64,000 bases of DNA from Algibacter miyuki. Its GTDB lineage: Bacteria > Bacteroidota > Bacteroidia > Flavobacteriales > Flavobacteriaceae. The DNA is taken from NCBI RefSeq assembly GCF_042427745.1, contig NZ_JBHMFA010000018.1; one strand, given 5' to 3'. This document shows, one piece after another, positions 33,871 through 40,568 of the stretch (its first letter is position 1; each line of letters opens with the position of its first letter). The position numbers and the translations under genes are program-made. The notes below the pieces were generated by a model. That model was not told the origin of the DNA. It did not search any database and saw only the letters and a list, made by a program, of their open reading frames with translations.

Positions 33871-33903
33871 AGCCTTAATGTAAAAGTTAAGGCTTTTTTT
33901 TAT
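33871..33903 (+). terminator. Intrinsic terminator of rho
   Basis: AGCCTTAA (33871-33878) pairs with TTAAGGCT (33887-33894) and is followed by a T-run, 25 nt after the rho stop codon. Confidence 0.85.
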
Positions 33904-33907
33904 GCCT

Positions 33908-34000
33908 ATTTGGGCGTTACCCAAGGGTCGCGCTTTACGTTACTAGTTTTGGCTCGATGCGCGCCTCGCCAAAAGCTAACCACTACAATCGCTAACGCAG
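33908..34000 (+). repeat. Dispersed intergenic repeat, copy C
   Basis: It begins ATTTGGGCGTTACCC, then GGGTCGCGCT, and ends CACTACAATCGCTAACGCAG, like copies A and B. The central hairpin TTTTGGC/GCCAAAA (33947-33953 with 33968-33974) is specific to this copy. It lies right behind the rho terminator. The remaining gap to 34173 shows no gene. Confidence 0.65.
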
Positions 34001-34173
34001 ACTTAGATAGATAAAAGCCCTAAAACCAAATCTAATTCACACCATAAATCCCACTATAAACACATTGAAAACCACTCCTATAAAGTCGCTAACTCCATCG
34101 CTATCAAGACTGAAAAACTGATTTTTTTGCCGTTCATAATTTAACGCTAACACTTAACAGGTTATATTTCATG

Positions 34174-34229
34174 TTTTGTCGAAAACAAAAATGATTTAAG
34201 TTAAAATAAGAAAATACTTGCTATTTTTG
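34174..34229 (+). promoter_or_regulatory. Exosortase-locus promoter 1
   Basis: TTTTGTCGAAAA (34174-34185) lies exactly 36 nt before the -7 box TATTTTTG (34222-34229). The same arrangement occurs at 34942 and 35519. The -33 region lacks TTG, so a bound activator centred near -54 may be required. Confidence 0.65.
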
Positions 34230-34271
34230 ATATGCTATTAAGCTATTAATTAACTTTAAAATCTGAAAACG

Positions 34272-34679
34272 ATGAAGAACACAAAACAAAAATTTGTAAA
34301 TATGATCAGTGCTCTTGCGATTGTATTTGCTTTAACTTTCTCAACTAACATGAATGCTACTACAGCAGTTAGTTCTGTAGAAGCTCCAACAACTGTTGCA
34401 CTTGCTTCAACACACTTTACTTCTGTTGCATTAACAGGTAACTGGTATGACATTATATTCAGTTGGGTAAAATGTAAAATCTGTGGTGCTAAAAACTGTA
34501 AAATTAAGCACAACACAAGTAACTGTAAAAAATGTCACAGACCTCACAAAGGAAACTGTAATGGCGGTGGAGGTTCTACTCCTTCTGTACCATTAGATGG
34601 TGGACTTGGTTTCTTAATGCTAGGAGCTGCTGCTTTTGGAGTTAAAAAATTACGTGGAGACAAGAAAGCAAAATCTTAA
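34272..34679 (+). CDS. Exosortase cargo with PID-CTERM-type sorting signal, Cys-rich (1)
   Basis: This 135-residue exported protein has a Sec signal (MISALAIVFALTFSTNMNA). The C-terminus is a tripartite sorting signal: PLDGG at 107-111, hydrophobic LGFLMLGAAAFGV and basic KKLRGDKKAK, as recognised by exosortases. Between them is a metal- or heme-type segment with C68, C71, C76, C85, C88, H89 and C96; CKKCH (85-89) fits the c-type heme motif CxxCH. After cleavage the mature part would be a short Gly-rich Cys/His peptide at the surface. It is paralogous to the next gene and lies two genes upstream of XrtF. Its function is unknown. Confidence 0.85.
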   Translation: MKNTKQKFVNMISALAIVFALTFSTNMNATTAVSSVEAPTTVALASTHFTSVALTGNWYDIIFSWVKCKICGAKNCKIKHNTSNCKKCHRPHKGNCNGGGGSTPSVPLDGGLGFLMLGAAAFGVKKLRGDKKAKS

Positions 34680-34705
34680 TATATTTTAAGAGATTATTTC
34701 ATAAC

Positions 34706-34735
34706 AAAAAGGCTTTTCTTCGGAAAAGCCTTTTT
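34706..34735 (+). terminator. Terminator with UUCG tetraloop after cargo gene 1
   Basis: A 13-bp stem (34706-34718 with 34723-34735) is closed by a C(TTCG)G loop and ends in a T-run. The similar terminator after the second cargo gene suggests that the whole transcription unit was duplicated. Confidence 0.9.
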
Positions 34736-34941
34736 GCATTTTACTAAATAGCTTCTTTTAATAAAAGTTTATGAATACTACAATACCATGTCCTCGCTTA
34801 TAAAAACGACATCCTTACTTCATTACAGATTATTGCAATACTTGAAATTTTACTTCTTAATTACAACCTATAGAAGATTAACAAACTACTATTCCTACAT
34901 ATCTAACACCCAACCTAATACTTCACAGGCATTATCTCTTG

Positions 34942-34997
34942 TTTTATCGAAAATTGAAATAATTTGATTTATTAAGCTAAAAAACTTAGTATTTTTG
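34942..34997 (+). promoter_or_regulatory. Exosortase-locus promoter 2
   Basis: TTTTATCGAAAA (34942-34953), a 36-nt spacer and TATTTTTG (34990-34997), as at promoters 1 and 3. The rest of the gap from 34736 is AT-rich without a gene. Confidence 0.65.
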
Positions 34998-35042
34998 ACC
35001 TGCTTTTATACTATAAATTAATTTAAAAAAAAATTAAAAATT

Positions 35043-35336
35043 ATGATTACAAAAACAAAAATGGTTAACGGTATCAGTGCACTTGCTATTGTATTTGCTT
35101 TAGGTTTCTCAACTAATGCAAACGCTGTAGGAGGAGGAGGCTACGACAGACCTTCAAAACCAAAAAATTGCGGAAAATGCCACAAACACAGCCACTACGG
35201 AAAATGTAAGCCTGGTAATGGTGGAGGAGATCCAACTCCTACTCCATCTGTACCATTAGACGGAGGTCTTGGTTTCTTAGTTCTAGGAGCTGCTGCTTTT
35301 GGAGTTAAAAAATTACGTGGAAACAAGAAAGCATAA
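35043..35336 (+). CDS. Exosortase cargo with PID-CTERM-type sorting signal, Cys-rich (2)
   Basis: This 97-residue protein is a shorter paralogue of the cargo at 34272. The signal peptide is nearly the same (NGISALAIVFALGFSTNANA), and the C-terminal PLDGG (71-75), LGFLVLGAAAFGV and KKLRGNKKA are almost identical. The mature core is only about 45 residues: a Gly-rich start, CGKCHKHSHYGKC (C43, C46, H47, C55) and a TPTP linker. CGKCH is again a CxxCH motif and the stretch has four His or Cys side chains suited to metal binding. It has its own promoter and terminator and precedes xrtF. Confidence 0.85.
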   Translation: MITKTKMVNGISALAIVFALGFSTNANAVGGGGYDRPSKPKNCGKCHKHSHYGKCKPGNGGGDPTPTPSVPLDGGLGFLVLGAAAFGVKKLRGNKKA

Positions 35337-35363
35337 TCTTAATTTACTTTAAGAGATTATATC

Positions 35364-35396
35364 AAAAAAGGTTTTTCTTCGGAAAAGCCTTTTTTT
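35364..35396 (+). terminator. Terminator with UUCG tetraloop after cargo gene 2
   Basis: The stem around C(TTCG)G (loop 35378-35381) with one G-U pair and a T-run closely resembles the terminator at 34706. Confidence 0.88.
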
Positions 35397-35518
35397 CATT
35401 TTATAAAATTAAAGGTGTATAGTTTAATTAATTTTTTTTTAAAAAGGAACACCACCAACCATCAACCTTATTTGTTCATCATAAATTGAGTCAAACATCT
35501 AATAGATGTTAAACTATA

Positions 35519-35574
35519 TTTTATCGAAAAATAAACTATTAGCAGTTTAAATACTTAAATAGTGCTTATTTTTG
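35519..35574 (+). promoter_or_regulatory. Exosortase-locus promoter 3 (xrtF)
   Basis: TTTTATCGAAAA (35519-35530), a 36-nt spacer and TATTTTTG (35567-35574). The leader to the ATG at 35645 is about 65 nt. No gene is seen in the rest of the gap 35397-35518. Confidence 0.65.
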
Positions 35575-35644
35575 ATAATTAGAAATAATAACAAATCTGT
35601 TAAAATTAGTACATCCCCTTTTTAATTAACCCTACTTAAAAAAT

Positions 35645-36232
35645 ATGATAGATCTTAAATCTTTAAAAAAAGATATCCCACGGCCCATAAGACTCTTTCT
35701 AGGAAAGGCTTTTTTGATTTTTGTGATATGGAAAGTTGTTTACTCTGGTTTTATGTATGATTCTCAGTACTTGGATCACCCGTTAACAACACATGTTGCC
35801 GAGGCTTCTGCTGCTCTGTTAAATAACTTAGGAGATATGAGTGGCTTTACTACGAAAAGAGAGAACACTAGTTTTATTTTCGAAGGCGGAAAAACCATTC
35901 ACGAAATATCGGCTATTTATCATAATGATATCATATCCTTAAATATTGCTAATGCTTGTAATGGCCTTGAAATTTTTGTGCTTTATATGGGGTTTATTAT
36001 CTGTATGCCTTCATCCTTCTGGAGAAAAACAAAATATATCGTTTTAGGTATTCTATTACTCGATGCCATTAATATTTTAAGATGTGTGGGCCTTATTTAT
36101 TTAATTGAATATTTCGAAATATATTTCGAATTTGCTCACCATTACCTATTCAAGGCTATTGTATATACGGCCACATTAATCATTTGGGGATATTTCGCCC
36201 GTAAAATTCAATTAAAAAATGACGCTGTATAA
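35645..36232 (+). CDS. xrtF: Exosortase XrtF
   Basis: This 195-residue integral membrane protein is a transpeptidase-like sorting enzyme that cleaves C-terminal sorting signals. The predicted catalytic triad is present: C105 in IANACNGLEIFVLY, R146 in INILRCVGL and H165 in FEFAHHYLF. It has about five helices, and a periplasmic loop lies at residues 40-95. Length and spacing of C, R and H fit the short Flavobacteria-specific XrtF class. The next gene overlaps by 14 nt and encodes the standard partner. The two upstream genes encode likely substrates and share its promoter architecture. Confidence 0.92.
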   Translation: MIDLKSLKKDIPRPIRLFLGKAFLIFVIWKVVYSGFMYDSQYLDHPLTTHVAEASAALLNNLGDMSGFTTKRENTSFIFEGGKTIHEISAIYHNDIISLNIANACNGLEIFVLYMGFIICMPSSFWRKTKYIVLGILLLDAINILRCVGLIYLIEYFEIYFEFAHHYLFKAIVYTATLIIWGYFARKIQLKNDAV

Positions 36233-36632
36233 ATCTGATAAAGTCCGATTCATTGTTGGACTTCTTTTAATTATCGTAATTTACACTTGGTACTACATCT
36301 ATTTTGCCGAGAACAAGAACACCGTAAATATTCCTTCAAAGGTTAAACACATCATTACGTTTGCTACCACTGTTGCTGTATACTTTGTAGGTACTTTTCA
36401 CTTAGGAAAACTAAAAGACACCTGGATGTCTTCCTTGTGGCACTTTGTACACGTCTCTGGCTTATTTATTATAGGTGTTATGGGATTATACGATTGGTTC
36501 ATACATGATATATCCTTAAATGCTCGCCATTTTGCTGGAGGCATTCAAGAAATGCTTATTTCTCCTGTTTTATATTTTGCAATGGGTTTACTAAATAAAA
36601 CATTCAACAAACAAGAACAACCAAAAACATAA
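36219..36632 (+). CDS. Exosortase F system-associated membrane protein
   Basis: This 137-residue protein has four hydrophobic helices (FIVGLLLIIVIYTWYYIYF, HIITFATTVAVYFVGTF, HVSGLFIIGVMGLYDWF, LISPVLYFAMGLL). It overlaps xrtF by 14 nt. Proteins of this size and hydropathy next to xrtF form a described Flavobacteria family named for that association. It probably assists the exosortase or carries the cleaved product, but no activity is known. Confidence 0.88.
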   Translation: MTLYKSDKVRFIVGLLLIIVIYTWYYIYFAENKNTVNIPSKVKHIITFATTVAVYFVGTFHLGKLKDTWMSSLWHFVHVSGLFIIGVMGLYDWFIHDISLNARHFAGGIQEMLISPVLYFAMGLLNKTFNKQEQPKT

Positions 36633-36714
36633 AAATTTCGAAATACATTCTTTTTAATATTTAAAGAATTCAAAAATAGCACCTAGGTTTTTGAAAACTA
36701 CATTCGATACTAAC

Positions 36715-36752
36715 TAAAAAAAGCCTTGACATATATATGTCAAGGCTTTTTT
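36715..36752. terminator. Bidirectional terminator
   Basis: A long perfect hairpin centred on 36733 (AAGCCTTGACATA paired with TATGTCAAGGCTT) has A and T tracts on both sides. It separates the exosortase operon from the convergent hypothetical gene. Confidence 0.9.
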
Positions 36753-36784
36753 CTTATGATAATAAGAGTTAACTATTAAATGAA

Positions 36785-37147
36785 CTAGTATCTCATCAAT
36801 AAATCTTTATACTCTCTTAAATCGGCTATATTACCTTTGTTGTTTAAGTTTTTAGTTAGCGCGATTAAATATTTTAAACTTTCAACTGGTGTGTCTAAAT
36901 CGTTCTCTCCTGCCTCTTGTTCTTCATCTAAAGGTTCATCATCAAGAATAGGAATTAGAAACGTGCTATTCGCTTCTAAATGCTCATAAGCTAATCTAAG
37001 CACCTTTACTACTAGCGGTATTTTTTCATCTAACGCATAAGTTCTTAATTCCTTAATATCGTCGACTAACGTATCTTTATTAATACCTGTTTTATCCAGG
37101 TTCTCAAGAATTTTATCGACTAATTTATTTGCTTTTTGATTTTCCAA
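36785..37147 (-). CDS. Conserved hypothetical protein, acidic helical
   Basis: This 120-residue protein is helical with an acidic linker (LDDEPLDEEQEAGENDLDTPVES). There is no signal peptide or membrane segment. The start codon is TTG at 37147 (MENQKANKLVDKI); no ATG occurs in frame before the C-terminus, and none upstream. It lies downstream of rpsT but is separated from it by a terminator. I recognise no named family, though the style resembles small Flavobacteria proteins linked to cell growth. Confidence 0.6.
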   Translation of the reverse strand: MENQKANKLVDKILENLDKTGINKDTLVDDIKELRTYALDEKIPLVVKVLRLAYEHLEANSTFLIPILDDEPLDEEQEAGENDLDTPVESLKYLIALTKNLNNKGNIADLREYKDLLMRY

Positions 37148-37240
37148 CGGAGATAATATTATATGGTTATTAACTTATTCTAAATGCAAATTTAGATTTT
37201 TAAATTACTTTTCACACTATAAGAGCGTTAAAAAAATTCA

Positions 37241-37272
37241 AAAAAAAAGCTTCTCATTTCTGAGAAGCTTTT
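37241..37272 (-). terminator. Terminator of rpsT
   Basis: AAAAGCTTCTCA (37245-37256) pairs with TGAGAAGCTTTT (37261-37272) around a 4-nt loop. An A-run to the left gives a T-run on the minus strand. Confidence 0.88.
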
Positions 37273-37297
37273 GATATCATAAAACTTTAAATCAATA

Positions 37298-37549
37298 TTA
37301 AAGTGCAGCAACAAATTTTGCTAAACCTGATTTAAGGTTGGCCGCTTTGTTAGCGTGAATAACGTTTTTCTTAGCTAATCTATCTAACATAGATACTACT
37401 GAAGGAAATAATGTTTCAGCTTCTTGTTTATCAGTTGACTCACGTAATTTCTTGATAGCATTACGAGTTGTCTTATGCTGATATTTGTTAGTTAAACGCT
37501 TTGCTTCGTTACTTCTAATTCTTTTTAATGCTGACTTATGATTTGCCAT
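37298..37549 (-). CDS. rpsT: 30S ribosomal protein S20
   Basis: This 83-residue basic protein binds 16S rRNA in the small subunit. The opening ANHKSALKRIRSNEAKRLTNKY and the ending VIHANKAANLKSGLAKFVAAL match S20. It is 27 nt downstream of tRNA-Glu and likely transcribed from the same tandem promoters. It ends at a strong terminator. Confidence 0.96.
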   Translation of the reverse strand: MANHKSALKRIRSNEAKRLTNKYQHKTTRNAIKKLRESTDKQEAETLFPSVVSMLDRLAKKNVIHANKAANLKSGLAKFVAAL

Positions 37550-37576
37550 TTTGTTTCTTTCTTATTTTTTTAATTG

Positions 37577-37648
37577 TAGCCCGTAGGGGAATCGAACCCC
37601 TCTTACATGGATGAAAACCATGCGTCCTAGCCGATAGACGAACGGGCC
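37577..37648 (-). tRNA. tRNA-Glu (TTC anticodon)
   Basis: A 72-nt cloverleaf is visible: acceptor GGCCCGT with ACGGGCT (one G-U pair), D-stem GTCT with GGAC (one G-U pair), anticodon stem CATGG/CCATG with loop TTTTCAT giving anticodon TTC, and T-stem AGGGG/CCCCT with loop TTCGATT. The discriminator is A and CCA is not encoded. It is upstream of rpsT. Confidence 0.93.
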
Positions 37649-37665
37649 ATTATTTTTTCAGAGTG

Positions 37666-37696
37666 CAAATATAAAAACTTTATTTTTAACTTGCAA
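37666..37696 (-). promoter_or_regulatory. Promoter P2 of tRNA-Glu/rpsT
   Basis: On the minus strand TTG (37696-37694), a 20-nt spacer and TATATTTG (37673-37666) give an exact Bacteroidetes promoter, followed by TTTGCACTC. Confidence 0.8.
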
Positions 37697-37746
37697 ATCT
37701 TTTTTTTTATTTCTTCAAATAACGAACAACGTTTCCGTTGCGGGTG

Positions 37747-37776
37747 CAAATATACAACTTACTTTAAATGTCGCAA
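37747..37776 (-). promoter_or_regulatory. Promoter P1 of tRNA-Glu/rpsT
   Basis: On the minus strand TTG (37776-37774), a 19-nt spacer and TATATTTG (37754-37747) match the consensus exactly, followed by TTTGCACCC. It lies 73 nt upstream of P2, so the unit has two consensus promoters in tandem. Confidence 0.8.
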
Positions 37777-37809
37777 GCACTTTTTAAAGTTTTTTTTATT
37801 TTTTTTTAA

Positions 37810-39288
37810 TTAATATGCTTTTGCAAATAGTACACGCCCTTCCGATGGTTTCCCTGAATAAACACAAACGCCCGCTTCCTTATTCATTTCCAATGGAATA
37901 CACCTAATCGTTGCTTTTGTGATCTCTTTTATCTTATCTTCAGTCTCTGCTGTACCATCCCAATGCGCTGAAATAAATCCTGTTTTATTTTCTAAAATAT
38001 TTTTAAATTCTTCAAAAGAATCTACTTCTGTGATGTGAGAATCTCTAAAATCTAAAGCTTTTTTAAATAATCCGTCTTGAATTTCTTTTAATAAACCTTC
38101 AATAATGGTTGTTAAATCGCTTAAAGGAACCACTTCTTTTGTTAAAGTATCTCTTCTGGCAATTTCAACAGTGCCATTTGCGAGGTCTCTTGCCCCTATC
38201 GCGACACGTAAAGGAACTCCTTGCAATTCATGTTGTGCGAATTTTGCGCCTGGTCTGTGCGTGGTTCTATTATCAAACTTAACCGTTACATGTTTACCAC
38301 GTAAATCGCTCATTATAGTATTTGCTACTTCGGTTATCGCATTTAAATCTTCATCTGTCTTATATATAGGAACAATAACAACTTGGTTTGGAGCCAGACT
38401 TGGAGGTAAAACCAATCCTAGATCATCACTATGTGTCATAATTAAAGCCCCCATTAATCGGGTTGACACCCCCCATGAGGTGGCCCAAACATAATCTTGC
38501 TTACCTTCTTTATTAGCAAACTTAACATCGAAAGCTTTAGCGAAATTCTGACCTAAAAAGTGAGATGTCCCTGCTTGTAATGCTTTTCCGTCTTGCATTA
38601 ATGCTTCAATACAATACGTTTCATCAGCGCCAGCAAAACGTTCGCTTTCGGTTTTTAAACCTTGAACAACGGGTATAGCCATAAACTCTTCGGCAAATGT
38701 AGCGTATACGTTATTCATTAAAGCTGCTTCTGTTAGAGCTTCTGCTTTCGTTTCGTGAGCGGTATGCCCTTCTTGCCATAAAAATTCCGCAGTACGTAAA
38801 AATAAACGCGTACGCATTTCCCAACGCACCACATTGGCCCATTGGTTTATTAATAATGGTAAATCGCGGTACGATTGTACCCAACCACGAAAGGTATTCC
38901 ATATAATAGCTTCGGAAGTTGGCCTAACTATAAGCTCTTCTTCTAACTTTGCTTCTGGATCTACACGTAACTTTCCTGGTCTATCAGGATCGTTCTGCAA
39001 TCTATAATGTGTTACAATAGCACACTCTTTAGCGAAACCTTCTGCATTTTTTTCTTCAGCTTCAAATAAACTTTTCGGTACAAAAAGTGGGAAATACGCG
39101 TTTTGATGCCCTGTTTCTTTAAACATTTTATCTAATTGCGCTTGCATTTTTTCCCATATAGCATAACCATATGGCTTAATTACCATGCATCCTCTAACGG
39201 CTGAATTTTCTGCTAAGTCGGCCTTAACAACAAGTTCATTATACCATTTAGAATAATCTTCTGCTCTACTTGTAAGTTTTTTGCTCAT
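37810..39288 (-). CDS. proS: Prolyl-tRNA synthetase (short, archaeal/eukaryotic-like type)
   Basis: This 492-residue class II synthetase charges tRNA-Pro. It has RGCMVIKPYGYAIWEKMQ, the motif 2 region RPTSEAIIWNTFRGWVQSYRDLPL and WEMRTRLFLRTAEFLWQEGHTAH, and motif 3 WATSWGVSTRLMGALIMTHSDD. It lacks the editing insertion of typical bacterial ProRS and carries the extra C-terminal zinc-like domain of the archaeal type, as is usual in Bacteroidetes. I start at the ATG at 39288 (MSKKLTSRAEDYSKWYNELV). Confidence 0.95.
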   Translation of the reverse strand: MSKKLTSRAEDYSKWYNELVVKADLAENSAVRGCMVIKPYGYAIWEKMQAQLDKMFKETGHQNAYFPLFVPKSLFEAEEKNAEGFAKECAIVTHYRLQNDPDRPGKLRVDPEAKLEEELIVRPTSEAIIWNTFRGWVQSYRDLPLLINQWANVVRWEMRTRLFLRTAEFLWQEGHTAHETKAEALTEAALMNNVYATFAEEFMAIPVVQGLKTESERFAGADETYCIEALMQDGKALQAGTSHFLGQNFAKAFDVKFANKEGKQDYVWATSWGVSTRLMGALIMTHSDDLGLVLPPSLAPNQVVIVPIYKTDEDLNAITEVANTIMSDLRGKHVTVKFDNRTTHRPGAKFAQHELQGVPLRVAIGARDLANGTVEIARRDTLTKEVVPLSDLTTIIEGLLKEIQDGLFKKALDFRDSHITEVDSFEEFKNILENKTGFISAHWDGTAETEDKIKEITKATIRCIPLEMNKEAGVCVYSGKPSEGRVLFAKAY

Positions 39289-39387
39289 ATCGGTGGTTTG
39301 GCACAAAAATTGTGATTATGTTAAATATAAAAATAGTTCAGCAAAACTAACTATTTTTGCAATGTCCAACAATAAAATTATACAGAT

Positions 39388-40536
39388 ATGCGATTAAATA
39401 GCTACTTAAAACAAAAAATGCCCAACATAGCCTTACTAGGTTTACTGTTAGGCTTGTCATCTTGTGGCTCATATCAATACGTAGGTGTTGACAATGATGG
39501 TATTTATGGCGAACAAACGATAACTATTGATAATAATCGTGGAGACAACGTTATTATATCTTCAGATAATGCCAATAGCACATATTATGAAAACTATTTC
39601 AAAAATGGATCTTTAGCAACAGAACAAATTATTGCTAATAGCGAAATTTTCACAGATATAGATAGTTACGAAAGTGATAATTATTCTGAAGACGATATCA
39701 TTACAACAGATAATACATACCAAGGTTATGCAGGTTGGGGACAGGACACCCAAAGTGTAACTATTAATTATATAGACAACGGTTGGAATAACTACGGATG
39801 GAATTCATGGGGATACAACAGTTGGGAATGGAACCGATATAACAATTGGGGATGGAATAGTTTTAATAACTGGGGCTATTATAACCCATACCACTATGGT
39901 GGATATAACAATATTTTTTACGGAGGCTACAACCGCTACGGTTATTACAACAACTGGGGGTATAACAGGTACTACGGAAACGGAGGCTATTACGGAAATT
40001 ACTATAACAGAAACAATGTAGCCTACAACGCTAGTAGAAGAAATAGTTACAACAGTGTAAACAGTCGTAGAAATGCAGCACCAACTACAAGTACAAATCG
40101 TACGAGCAGCGCGACTTCTCGTGGAACAGCTTCAAAATACAACACCACTACTAGACGTAGCTCAACATCGGCCTCTACTGTTAACGGAAGTACAGTAAGC
40201 AGAAGCACTTCTAGCAGATCGACAACAAGCCCAACCACAAGTACAGCTAGAAGAACGACTTACACAACTAGAACTCCTTCTACAAATTCAACAACGAGAT
40301 CAACGTCAACATCAACACGCCGTACTAGTACAACAGCAAAACCATCTACTTACTCTAGAAGTTCGTCGCCAACATATAATAGATCATCTTCTACTTATAC
40401 GCCAAGCAGTAGTTCATCTAGTAGCAGCTCAGTTTCTAGATCATCAAGCAGTTCTAGTAGTTCGTCTGCTTCAAGATCATCAAGCAGCAGCAGAAGTTCT
40501 GGTTCAAGTTCATCTAGTGGCGGAAGACGTCGTTAA
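39388..40536 (+). CDS. Low-complexity lipoprotein, Tyr/Asn/Gly-rich then Ser/Thr-rich
   Basis: This 382-residue protein has a lipoprotein signal (LLGLLLGLSSC, lipidated Cys near residue 27). Residues 30-125 are acidic and ordinary. Residues 130-220 are dominated by Tyr, Asn, Gly and Trp (NNYGWNSWGYNSW, YYNNWGYNRYYGNGGYYGN), and the last 160 residues are Ser, Thr and Arg-rich, ending in long Ser runs. The composition is prion-like and suggests an adhesive or matrix protein on the outer surface. An alternative start is the Met at 39418, which would put the signal peptide at the N-terminus. A -7 box TATTTTTG (39352-39359) is just upstream. Confidence 0.75.
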   Translation: MRLNSYLKQKMPNIALLGLLLGLSSCGSYQYVGVDNDGIYGEQTITIDNNRGDNVIISSDNANSTYYENYFKNGSLATEQIIANSEIFTDIDSYESDNYSEDDIITTDNTYQGYAGWGQDTQSVTINYIDNGWNNYGWNSWGYNSWEWNRYNNWGWNSFNNWGYYNPYHYGGYNNIFYGGYNRYGYYNNWGYNRYYGNGGYYGNYYNRNNVAYNASRRNSYNSVNSRRNAAPTTSTNRTSSATSRGTASKYNTTTRRSSTSASTVNGSTVSRSTSSRSTTSPTTSTARRTTYTTRTPSTNSTTRSTSTSTRRTSTTAKPSTYSRSSSPTYNRSSSTYTPSSSSSSSSSVSRSSSSSSSSSASRSSSSSRSSGSSSSSGGRRR

Positions 40537-40568
40537 TCTATTCTAAAAAAGAAAAAATAATATTATTT

